Shown here: in pieces, positions 6,241 to 12,570 of the stretch | Layout: each line of letters opens with the position of its first letter | Position numbering within the stretch: the stretch's first letter is position 1 | Assembly: GCA_035605155.1 (NCBI GenBank) | Contig: DATNHC010000130.1 | Span: forward strand, 1 to 16,977 | DNA length: 16,977 nucleotides | Origin: VRUE01 sp035605155 | GTDB lineage: Bacteria > Actinomycetota > Thermoleophilia > Solirubrobacterales > 70-9 | Direction: 5' to 3' | Translations under genes and position numbers: made by a program | Notes under the pieces: model-generated | The model's database searches: none | The model's input: the letters and a program-made list of their open reading frames with translations, nothing else | Told to the model about the DNA's origin: nothing

Positions 6241-7740
6241 TCACACAGAGGCGGGCGGCTCGATCTCGCGCTTGAGGATCTTGCCGGTGGGGCCCTTGGG
6301 CAGGTCGTCGAGGAACCAGACGAGGCGCGGGTACTTGTAGGCGGCGATGCGCTCCTTGACGTAGGCGCTGACCTCCTCGGGGGCGATCTGCTCGCCGTCG
6401 TGGAGGACGACCGCGGCGCCGATCTCCTCGCCCCACTCGTCGTGGGGGACGCCCAGCACGGCCGCTTCGCGGATCTTGGGGTGCTCGAAGAGCACCTCCT
6501 CGACCTCGCGCGGGTAGACGTTGTAGCCGCCGCGGATGATCATGTCCTTCTTGCGGTCGACGATGTAGAAGTAGCCCTCCTCGTCGGTGCGGGCCATGTC
6601 GCCGCTGTGGAACCAGCCACCGCGCATCGCCTCCTCGGTGGCATCGGGTCGCTGCCAGTAGCCCTTCATGATGTTGTGGCCGCGGATCACGATCTCGCCG
6701 ACCTCGCCCTGGGCGACCGGCTCGTCGTTCTCGTCGACGACCATCATCTCGACGCCTTCGATCGGCGTGCCGATCGAGCCCGGCTTGCGCTCCATCTCGG
6801 GGTGGTTGGAGCTGGCGACCGGCGAGGTCTCCGAGAGTCCGTAGCCCTCGAGCACGATCGCGTCGAAGGCTCCCTCGAAGCCGCGCAGCACCTCGACCGG
6901 CATCGAGGCGCCGCCGGTTACGCAGGTGTGCAGCGAGGAGGTGTCATAGCTTTCGCGCTCGGGGTGGTGGAGGAGGGCGCCGAACATCGTCGGCACGCCG
7001 TAGAAGTGGGTGACCTTGTCGCGCTGCATCGTCGCCAGCGCCTCGGCGGGGTCGAATTTCGGCACCAGCGTGAGGCAGGCGCCGACCTTGAGCGAGGCGT
7101 TCATGCCGACCGTCTGGCCGAAGGAGTGAAAGAGCGGCAGGGCGCCGAGCACGACGTCGCCGGCGGCGACCTCGCAGGTCGTACGGCTGGAGACGTCGGC
7201 ATTGCGCAGCAGATTCATGTGGGTCAGCTCGGCCCCCTTGGGCTTGCCGGTCGTGCCCGAGGTGTAGAGGATCACCGCGGTATCGTCCTCGGCGGTGTCG
7301 GCGAGGCCTGGCGTTGGCTCGAGCTCACCCAGCATCGCGGCGAAGGAGCTCGGCTCGACCTCGACCATCTCGGCCCCGGCATCGGCGGCGCCCTGGCGCG
7401 CCTCCTCGGCGAAGCCGTGCCAGGCGAGCAGCAGCTTGGCGCCGGAGTCCTCGAGGTAGAAGGCGATCTCGCGCCGCTTGAGCAACACGTTCATCGGCAC
7501 GACGACGCCGCCGGCACGCAGCACGCCGTAGTAGGCGACGGGGAATTGGGGCACGTTGGGCAGCATCACCCCGACCCGATCACCGGGCTCGAAGCCTTTC
7601 TCGCGCAGCAGTGTGGCGAGGCGGGCGCTGAGCTCGTCGAGCTGGCCGTAGCTGAGCTCGACCTCGCCGAGGCGGATCGCCGGGCTGTCAGGAGTGCGCT
7701 CGGCGCTCTCGGTCAAGAGCGATGCCAGGTTCATCCCCAT
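6241..7740 (-). CDS. AMP-forming fatty-acid/carboxylate-CoA ligase
   Basis: A 499-residue ANL-superfamily enzyme of full length. Visible motifs are the P-loop YTSGTTGKPKG (159-169), GYGLSET (299-305), the GWFHSGD/DRKKDMI hinge region (375-401) and the C-terminal PKGPTGK with catalytic Lys487. It activates a carboxylic acid as acyl-adenylate and transfers it to CoA; the overall look is that of a long- or medium-chain fatty-acyl-CoA ligase, but the substrate is not fixed by sequence. The start at 7740 (MGMNLASLL) has an alternative ATG two codons later at 7734. It lies 15 bases after the symporter gene and is almost certainly cotranscribed with it. The oxidase follows after 85 bases. The three together read as uptake, activation and oxidation of a lipid-like acid. 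Confidence 0.93.
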   Translation of the reverse strand: MGMNLASLLTESAERTPDSPAIRLGEVELSYGQLDELSARLATLLREKGFEPGDRVGVMLPNVPQFPVAYYGVLRAGGVVVPMNVLLKRREIAFYLEDSGAKLLLAWHGFAEEARQGAADAGAEMVEVEPSSFAAMLGELEPTPGLADTAEDDTAVILYTSGTTGKPKGAELTHMNLLRNADVSSRTTCEVAAGDVVLGALPLFHSFGQTVGMNASLKVGACLTLVPKFDPAEALATMQRDKVTHFYGVPTMFGALLHHPERESYDTSSLHTCVTGGASMPVEVLRGFEGAFDAIVLEGYGLSETSPVASSNHPEMERKPGSIGTPIEGVEMMVVDENDEPVAQGEVGEIVIRGHNIMKGYWQRPDATEEAMRGGWFHSGDMARTDEEGYFYIVDRKKDMIIRGGYNVYPREVEEVLFEHPKIREAAVLGVPHDEWGEEIGAAVVLHDGEQIAPEEVSAYVKERIAAYKYPRLVWFLDDLPKGPTGKILKREIEPPASV

Positions 7741-7755
7741 GATCCGTTGGGCAGT

Positions 7756-8655
7756 CTATGCCTCGACCGGCTTTGGCTGTGGTTCCTCCTCGAGACCCGC
7801 CTGGTCCGCGTTGTGGCGGCTCATCGCCCAGGCGAAGGCGCCGCCGGTGCCGAGCATGAAGGACGCGTAGACCGCGGCCGGCACACCGACGTCGGCGGCG
7901 AGCGGCGCGGCGACGGCGATCGCCAGCGCCGAGTTGTGGATGCCAAGCTCGAGCGAGATCGCCGTTGCCTGGCGGCTGTCGAGCCGGGCGAGCCGTGAGA
8001 TCGCGAAGCTGATCGACATCGCGGCGACGTTGAGGGCGAGCGCGGCCGCCGCCACCTCGGCCAGGTTCTCGGTGACCGTATCGTGCTCGCTGACGATCGC
8101 GCCGACGACGACTGCGGCAAAGATAGTGAGGGAGGCCGCGCGCACCCGCGGATAGGCAGCCTCGACCCCGGCCGGGTACCGCCGGCGCAGCTCCATGCCG
8201 ATCCCCACCGGCACGATCGTGATCGCGAAGACCCGCGCGACGACGCCGAGCATGCTCACGTCGCCGACGCTGGTGGCATCGAAGTGGTTGGTGGCGAGCG
8301 TCAGGAAGAGCGGCACGGTGACGATCGCGCCGATGCTGCTGATCGCCGTCATCGTCACCGAGAGCGCTGTGTCGCCCCGGGCGAGGTGGGTCAGCATGTT
8401 GGCCATCATGCCCCCAGGCGAGGCGCCGAGCAGGACCAGCCCCACCGCCAGCTCGGGGGGCAGGTTGAAGAACTCGGCCATCGCGAGGGCCAGCAGCGGC
8501 GAGATCAGCGCCAAGTTGAGCATGCCGATCAGCACGCCGCGGGGCGCGGTCAGCACCCGGCGGAAGTCCTCGCGGGTGAGCGTCAGCCCGAGGCTGCCCA
8601 TGATCACGGCGATTGCCGCGGGCAGGACCGCAGAGGTGAACAGCGAGTCCTCCAT
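7756..8655 (-). CDS. Bile acid:sodium symporter (BASS/SBF) family carrier
   Basis: A 299-residue, strongly hydrophobic membrane protein with about nine to ten TM segments. GASPGGMMANMLTHLARGDTALSVTMTAISS (about 78-107) matches the SBF family's conserved PGG-N-x2-T and sodium-binding crossover region, and LGIHNSALAIAVA (about 236-248) is the second conserved crossover with its E/GxxN signature. The family imports organic anions such as bile acids, steroid conjugates or keto acids, driven by sodium. It is the first gene of the minus-strand cluster, read from a TAGGCT box 6 bases before its ATG, and lies 15 bases before the CoA ligase, so the imported anion is plausibly the ligase substrate (inference). 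The C-terminal tail is short, charged and Pro-rich. Confidence 0.88.
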   Translation of the reverse strand: MEDSLFTSAVLPAAIAVIMGSLGLTLTREDFRRVLTAPRGVLIGMLNLALISPLLALAMAEFFNLPPELAVGLVLLGASPGGMMANMLTHLARGDTALSVTMTAISSIGAIVTVPLFLTLATNHFDATSVGDVSMLGVVARVFAITIVPVGIGMELRRRYPAGVEAAYPRVRAASLTIFAAVVVGAIVSEHDTVTENLAEVAAAALALNVAAMSISFAISRLARLDSRQATAISLELGIHNSALAIAVAAPLAADVGVPAAVYASFMLGTGGAFAWAMSRHNADQAGLEEEPQPKPVEA

Positions 8656-8661
8656 GCGATG

Positions 8662-8667
8662 AGCCTA
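8662..8667 (-). promoter_or_regulatory. Leaderless -10 box (TAGGCT) of the symporter operon
   Basis: Read on the minus strand, TAGGCT is followed by six bases and then the symporter ATG (8655). No Shine-Dalgarno sequence fits in that gap, so the mRNA is probably leaderless. It is back to back with the identical box at 8683-8688, within a 42-base divergent promoter region. Confidence 0.6.
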
Positions 8668-8682
8668 GTGTGATTCGTTCGA

Positions 8683-8688
8683 TAGGCT
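8683..8688 (+). promoter_or_regulatory. Leaderless -10 box (TAGGCT) of the PRC-barrel gene
   Basis: TAGGCT ends 9 bases before the ATG at 8698. The block TTCGTTCGATAGGCT (8674-8688) recurs with one change upstream of the MMPL gene (945-959). Confidence 0.55.
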
Positions 8689-8697
8689 CGAACCGAG

Positions 8698-9060
8698 ATG
8701 GAGGATCTAGGTCAGCCAAGCTCCTACCACGCCCTCGCGCCAGGCGTGCCCGTGTTCTCCAGCGACGGCGAGAAGCTGGGAGAGGTCGAGCGGGTGCTCG
8801 CCGATCTCGATGCCGGCGTCTTCGACGGCATCGTCTTCGACACGAGCGCCCTTCCCGGCGGGCACCGCTTCGTCGACGGACCCGAGGTGGACGCGATCTA
8901 CGACCTCGGGGTGGTGCTGAAGATCACGGCGGCCGAAGCTGCCGAGCTGAAAGCGCCTACCGCCAACCCGGGCTCGATCTCGGTCAAAGCAGGCGACCTC
9001 GGGAGCGGTTCGCGCGGCGGCCTGCGTCGCGCCTGGGATCGTCTCACGGGTCGAGGCTGA
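8698..9060 (+). CDS. PRC-barrel-like domain protein
   Basis: A 120-residue soluble protein. Residues about 10-84 (ALAPGVPVFSSDGEKLGEVERVLADLDAGVFDGIVFDT, then a second half ending DLGVVLKITAAEAAEL) have the pattern of a PRC-barrel: a V-x-S-x-D-G-x-x-L-G-x-V opening, a strand ending in GIVFDT, and a final strand. The tail, residues 88-120, is Gly/Ser/Arg rich and probably disordered. PRC-barrels serve in RNA processing, photosynthetic reaction centres and stress proteins; here there is no partner to specify the role. The ATG is supported by the TAGGCT box. It is divergent from the symporter and ends before a GC-rich hairpin. Confidence 0.7.
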   Translation: MEDLGQPSSYHALAPGVPVFSSDGEKLGEVERVLADLDAGVFDGIVFDTSALPGGHRFVDGPEVDAIYDLGVVLKITAAEAAELKAPTANPGSISVKAGDLGSGSRGGLRRAWDRLTGRG

Positions 9061-9064
9061 GCGC

Positions 9065-9082
9065 GGGCCGCTGCCGCGGCCC
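9065..9082 (+). terminator. GC-rich hairpin after the PRC-barrel gene
   Basis: GGGCCGC-tgcc-GCGGCCC forms a perfect 7-bp stem with a 4-base loop five bases after the stop codon. It lacks a T-run but would separate this transcript from the next promoter at 9105. Confidence 0.55.
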
Positions 9083-9104
9083 CCCGCTTCGCTCCGGACT
9101 TCCG

Positions 9105-9110
9105 TAGGAT
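9105..9110 (+). promoter_or_regulatory. -10 box (TAGGAT) of the first FKBP gene
   Basis: TAGGAT ends 8 bases before the ATG at 9119, with no ribosome binding site, matching the leaderless pattern of the neighbours. Confidence 0.5.
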
Positions 9111-9118
9111 GCCGCGAC

Positions 9119-9625
9119 ATGAAGGCCCCCGCTCTGATCGCTGCCGTTTGCCTGGCGCTGCTCGTCGCCGGCTGCGGCGACGATGACTCGACTACCGAGA
9201 CGACCGCGACCACCACGGAGCAATCCGAAGCGCCGCAGTCCGAATCGGCTGCCAACAAGACGAAGCCGAAAGTGGCCGTCCCTCAAGGCGCGCCGCCGAA
9301 GAAACTCGAGGTCAACGACCTCGAAGAGGGCAGTGGCGCCGAAGCGAAAGCCGGGGACGAAGTAACCGTCCAATACGTCGGGGTCAACTACAAGAGCGGA
9401 AAAGAATTCGACGCCTCCTGGGACCGCGGCGAACCGTTCCCCTTCCAGCTCGGCGCCGGCGCGGTGATTCCAGGCTGGGACCAGGGGATCGAGGGAATGA
9501 AGGTGGGCGGCCGGCGTGAGCTGATCATCCCGCCCGCAATGGCTTACGGGACAGCGGGATCGCCGCCAGCCATCCCGCCCAACGAAACCCTGATCTTCGT
9601 GGTCGACCTTCTCGCGGTCAAATAG
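9119..9625 (+). CDS. FKBP-type peptidyl-prolyl isomerase lipoprotein (1st of four)
   Basis: A 168-residue secreted lipoprotein. Residues 1-18 are a signal peptide with lipobox VAG-Cys19; residues 20-50 are an Asp/Thr/Glu-rich linker; residues about 60-168 are a single FKBP domain. The isomerase-pocket residues are all present: Tyr86, Phe97-Asp98 (EFDAS), Val116-Ile117, Trp120 (PGWDQG) and Tyr143 (MAYG), aligned by eye to human FKBP12. It should catalyse proline cis-trans isomerisation in proteins folding outside the membrane. The domain is preceded by a Pro-rich lead (VAVPQGAPPKKLEV) shared by all four paralogues. It is the most intact of the array and is a good reference for the others. An 11-base tandem repeat follows the stop codon. 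Confidence 0.93.
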   Translation: MKAPALIAAVCLALLVAGCGDDDSTTETTATTTEQSEAPQSESAANKTKPKVAVPQGAPPKKLEVNDLEEGSGAEAKAGDEVTVQYVGVNYKSGKEFDASWDRGEPFPFQLGAGAVIPGWDQGIEGMKVGGRRELIIPPAMAYGTAGSPPAIPPNETLIFVVDLLAVK

Positions 9626-9645
9626 ACCGCTCGGAGACCGCTCGG
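9624..9645 (+). repeat. Tandem duplication of an 11-base unit
   Basis: AGACCGCTCGG occurs twice in immediate succession (9624-9634 and 9635-9645), beginning within the stop codon of the first FKBP gene. It is probably a replication-slippage duplication; no function is apparent. Confidence 0.7.
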
Positions 9646-9666
9646 GCGCGTCTTGCACGCGTTCCC

Positions 9667-9672
9667 TAAGAT
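9667..9672 (+). promoter_or_regulatory. -10 box (TAAGAT) of the second FKBP gene
   Basis: TAAGAT is followed by six bases and the ATG at 9679. The surrounding block TTCCCTAAGATC-N-TTGC-RTG-AAGTTTCT is repeated almost exactly before the fourth FKBP gene (10858-10863). Confidence 0.65.
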
Positions 9673-9678
9673 CGTTGC

Positions 9679-10242
9679 ATGAAGTTTCTAATAGCGATCA
9701 GTGCAGTTTGCGCAATCCTGGGCTTGGTCGCTTGCGGCAGCAGCGACGACAGCTCGAGCACGACCGCCGACTCGGCTTCGACGGTGGCAAACAAGCCCGA
9801 GCCAAAAGACAAGAGCAACGAGCCAGAGGACAAGGCCACGGCCATCCGGTCGCCGCAGGCCAAACCGGTGCTCGTCGTGCCAAAGGGCCCACCCCCGAAA
9901 GGGCTCGTGATCAGAAACCTCAAGGCGGGCAAGGGCACCACGGCCACCGCCGGCGACAAAGTCACCGTCGAATACACCGGCTACAACTACGTCAATCACG
10001 AAGAGTTCACCAACCACGCACACAACTGGGACAGAGGAGAACCGCTCGTATTCCAGCTTGACGGCGGCGAACTGATCCCAGGGGTGGAACAGGGCGTTGA
10101 GGGGATGAGAGTAGGCGGCCGCCGCGAACTGGTCATTCCCCCTGACCTCGCCTACGGCAACGTAAACCCCCCGCCCGAGGTTGGGCCGGACGAAACGGTT
10201 ATCTACTACGTAGAACTGCTCGGCCTCGATCAGGGCCAGTGA
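9679..10242 (+). CDS. FKBP-like lipoprotein with altered active site (2nd of four)
   Basis: A 187-residue lipoprotein: signal peptide 1-18, lipobox LVA-Cys19, a long charged linker (20-65) rich in Lys, Glu, Ser and Asp, then an FKBP domain from about 70. Compared with the first paralogue the pocket is changed: Asp of the FD pair is Thr111 within a longer loop (EEFTNHAHNW), and the floor tryptophan is Val136 (PGVEQG). Tyr99, Phe110 and Tyr159 remain. These changes are expected to weaken isomerase activity, so a chaperone or binding role is possible. The start is set by the TAAGAT box. Its stop codon overlaps the next start in GTGA (10239-10242), so translation of the two is coupled. Confidence 0.9.
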   Translation: MKFLIAISAVCAILGLVACGSSDDSSSTTADSASTVANKPEPKDKSNEPEDKATAIRSPQAKPVLVVPKGPPPKGLVIRNLKAGKGTTATAGDKVTVEYTGYNYVNHEEFTNHAHNWDRGEPLVFQLDGGELIPGVEQGVEGMRVGGRRELVIPPDLAYGNVNPPPEVGPDETVIYYVELLGLDQGQ

Positions 10243-10742
10243 GGGTCCTCGTCGTCCTCGGCGCGGTCGGCGTAATGGCGGCATTCGCTGCCTGCGGCGA
10301 CGACGATTCGATCTCTCGTTCCGGCGAATCTGGTGATTTCGACACGGCCCGGTCGAGCCTCGCGAAGCCGAAACCGAAGGTGCGGATTCCCAATCGACCG
10401 CCGCCGAAGAAGCTCGTCGTCAGCGATCGGCGAATCGGCACGGGGAAGGTGGCGAGGGTGGGCGACGAGCTCAGCGTCGAATACGTCGCTTACAACTACC
10501 GAACCGGTAAGGAGTTCCATCTGGAGACGCGCCATTGGGGTCACGACGAACCAGCTGTATTCGAGCTTGGGGCCGGTGAGGCGGTGCCTGGCTGGGACCC
10601 CGGCCTGCGGGGGATGAAAATCGGAGGTCTACGCGAACTGACGATCCCGCCCCGGCTCGCGTACGGCGCCGGCATCTCGCCCCCGGGGGTGCGCCCGAAT
10701 GACACCGTCGTCTTCGTGATCGAACTGCTCGACGCAGATTAG
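10239..10742 (+). CDS. FKBP-like lipoprotein (3rd of four)
   Basis: A 167-residue lipoprotein starting with GTG that overlaps the preceding stop codon by four bases; no separate promoter is visible, so it forms an operon with the second FKBP gene. The signal peptide is residues 1-18 with a slightly atypical lipobox FAA-Cys19. The FKBP domain runs from about 55 with the shared PPPKKLVV lead. The floor Trp119, Tyr82 and Tyr142 are kept, but the Asp of the FD pair is His94 (KEFHLETRHW). It is therefore intermediate between the intact first and the altered second paralogue. Residual isomerase activity is possible. Confidence 0.9.
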   Translation: MRVLVVLGAVGVMAAFAACGDDDSISRSGESGDFDTARSSLAKPKPKVRIPNRPPPKKLVVSDRRIGTGKVARVGDELSVEYVAYNYRTGKEFHLETRHWGHDEPAVFELGAGEAVPGWDPGLRGMKIGGLRELTIPPRLAYGAGISPPGVRPNDTVVFVIELLDAD

Positions 10743-10869
10743 GTTTCGCAGGCGATCATCTCAGTGTCTGGGCGGTTCGCGCCGGCAGCGAGTCCCTGGA
10801 ACGCCGGCCCCGGGTAGCTACCTGCCTGCCTTCCGAGCGCGATACGACGCGGTTCCCTAAGATCTTTGC
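10743..10869 (+). other. Intergenic region before the fourth FKBP gene
   Basis: No gene is seen in these 127 bases. GCCGGC occurs at 10781-10786 and 10803-10808 and could pair as a weak hairpin ending the upstream operon. A perfect 10-base palindrome GGTAGCTACC lies at 10813-10822. The right end carries the copied promoter TTCCCTAAGATC. Confidence 0.45.
10858..10863 (+). promoter_or_regulatory. -10 box (TAAGAT) of the fourth FKBP gene
   Basis: TAAGAT is followed by six bases and the GTG at 10870, exactly the spacing seen at 9667-9679. The flanking sequence from about ACGCGGTTCCC to GAAGTTTCT is nearly identical to that copy. Confidence 0.65.
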
Positions 10870-11469
10870 GTGAAGTTTCTTGCGCTAATCAGCCTTAGGT
10901 CGGCACGAACCGATCATCGATCACTTTTCCCGTCCGTGGCGATCTGCGTCGCGCTGGCGCTCAGCGCCTGCGGCGACGAGGGCTCATCGCAGGAGGCCAG
11001 CAGTCCTCCCCGGGAGACAACCCAGGCCACGGCGGCCACACCTACCACACCGCCCAGCAAACCCAAATGCGGGCCGCAGCCGAAGAGCATCGCCTCCAAC
11101 GAGATCGGCGAACCCGGGCCGGAAGAGTTCCCAAAGCCAGACATTCGACCTCCCTGCGGTCCGCCCCCCAAGAAGCTCGTCGTCATCGACCTCAAAGAGG
11201 GCTCGGGGCGGCCCGCCGCGCCGGGCGACGAAGTCATCGCCCGCTTCGTGGGAGCCGACTATGAGACCGGCGAAGAGACCTATGGCTCCTGGTTCTCGGA
11301 CGGAATAGGCCTCGAGTTGGGATCGAGAGAGCAGATGCTCGGCCTCGAAATTGGCTTCCGCGGGATGCAGGCCGGCGGCCGCCGTCAGCTGATCGTGCCC
11401 CCAAAGCTCAGCGAAGGGCATGACACGGTCATCTACATCGTGGATTTGCTCAAAATTAATCGGGGTTGA
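10870..11469 (+). CDS. Degenerate FKBP-like lipoprotein (4th of four)
   Basis: A 199-residue lipoprotein. The N-terminus MKFLALIS matches the second paralogue, but about 15 residues (RSARTDHRSLFPSVA) are inserted before the hydrophobic core; lipobox LSA-Cys34. The FKBP fold is recognisable from PPPKKLVVIDLKEGSG (98-113), but the pocket is nearly gone: Phe126 for Tyr, EETY for EEFD, Met-Leu for Val-Ile, Leu159 for Trp, and the AYG loop is deleted (PPKLSEGHDTV). Two extra cysteines, Cys67 and Cys96, lie in CGP contexts in the linker and might form a disulfide. I expect no isomerase activity; a binding or structural role is likely. GTG 10870 is chosen from the copied promoter; a GTG at 10936 is a less likely start. 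Confidence 0.82.
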   Translation: MKFLALISLRSARTDHRSLFPSVAICVALALSACGDEGSSQEASSPPRETTQATAATPTTPPSKPKCGPQPKSIASNEIGEPGPEEFPKPDIRPPCGPPPKKLVVIDLKEGSGRPAAPGDEVIARFVGADYETGEETYGSWFSDGIGLELGSREQMLGLEIGFRGMQAGGRRQLIVPPKLSEGHDTVIYIVDLLKINRG

Positions 11470-11538
11470 GCAGCCTTCGCGTCATTGCCGCTGGCAGACG
11501 CCCGACCCTGAGTAGACGCAGCACGCAATCATCCGGTT

Positions 11539-12570
11539 GTGCCGACTCGTTCGATCTTCGCCGAGAGGTTTGCCGCTCAGGGCCTGGCCGATGCCGCCGG
11601 GCGCAGTCCAGAGGCGATCGCCGAGCGACTGCTCGCCATCCAGGGACAGGATCCGCGCGGCGCGCGACTCGCCGTCCGCGCACGCAGCTCCGGCCTCACC
11701 GCCGCCGATGTCGACCGGGCGCTGAGCGAGGAGCGTTCGCTGCTGATTGCTTGGCTCAACCGCGGCACGTTGCACCTGGTGCGCAGCGAGGACTACCCGT
11801 TGCTGCAATCGCTGACCACGCCGCCGCTGCTCACCTCGGCCAACAGGCGCCTCTCTCAGGAGGGCGTCTCACCCAGCGAAGCCGACCGCGCGGTGGGGGC
11901 GATCGAGAAGGCGCTGGCGGCGGAGGGCCCGCTGACTCGCCCGCAGCTGCGCGACCGCCTCGACCGCGCGGGCATGCAGACAGCCGGCCAGGCGCTGATC
12001 CACCTCTTCTTCCTGGCCAGCGTGCGCGGCAGCGTCGTCCGCGGGCCGATGGTGGGCAAGCAGCACGCCTACGTCCTCGTTGGCGATTGGCTCGACAAGC
12101 CAAAGCCGATCGACCGCGACGTCGCCCTGGCCGAGCTGGCGCGTCGCTACCTGGTCGGCCATGCTCCGGCCAACGATCGCGACCTGGCGCGCTGGGCCGG
12201 CCTGCCGCTGCGCGACGCCCGCGCCGGCCTCAACGCGATCTCCAAGCAGCTGGTCGAGCGCAACGACGGCCTCCTCCACCTCGCGGCCCACCCGCCGACT
12301 CCGGAGGTCCCTGGACCGAAGCTGATCGGCGCCTACGACCCGCTCCTGCTCGGTTGGACCTCGCGCGAGCAGATCATCGGCCCGCACAACCATTTGGTCA
12401 CCGACAACGGCCTCTTTCGCCCCTTCGCGATGGTCGATGGCCGCGCCGTTGCCACCTGGAGGCTGAACCGCGGCAAGGTCGCCGTCGAGCCACTCGGCCG
12501 GATCGCGAAAAAGGCGACCGTCGCTCTCGAGGCCGATGCCGCCGACGTCGAGCGGTTCATGGCCTCCTAG
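11539..12570 (+). CDS. AlkZ/YcaQ-like winged-helix DNA glycosylase homologue (HTH_42 family)
   Basis: A 343-residue protein matching the winged-helix family that includes AlkZ and YcaQ, glycosylases that excise bulky alkylated bases and unhook interstrand crosslinks. Residues 34-39 read IQGQDP: Gln35-x-Gln37 corresponds to the catalytic QxQ motif of AlkZ. WLNRGTLHLV (72-81) is the family's R-G/H-T-L-H signature, and LIGAYDPLLLGW (262-273) and RIAKKATVALEADA near the end also fit. Tandem winged helices occupy the middle. Many actinobacterial members are uncharacterised paralogues, so real glycosylase activity is probable but unproven. The start is GTG 11539; no clear promoter is visible in the 69 bases before it. 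It shares its stop with the convergent MFS gene in a CTAG. Confidence 0.85.
   Translation: MPTRSIFAERFAAQGLADAAGRSPEAIAERLLAIQGQDPRGARLAVRARSSGLTAADVDRALSEERSLLIAWLNRGTLHLVRSEDYPLLQSLTTPPLLTSANRRLSQEGVSPSEADRAVGAIEKALAAEGPLTRPQLRDRLDRAGMQTAGQALIHLFFLASVRGSVVRGPMVGKQHAYVLVGDWLDKPKPIDRDVALAELARRYLVGHAPANDRDLARWAGLPLRDARAGLNAISKQLVERNDGLLHLAAHPPTPEVPGPKLIGAYDPLLLGWTSREQIIGPHNHLVTDNGLFRPFAMVDGRAVATWRLNRGKVAVEPLGRIAKKATVALEADAADVERFMAS

Noticed and set aside
6118..7998. A plus-strand open frame of 626 codons
   Set aside because: It is the antisense shadow of the acyl-CoA ligase, which has complete ANL motifs on the minus strand.
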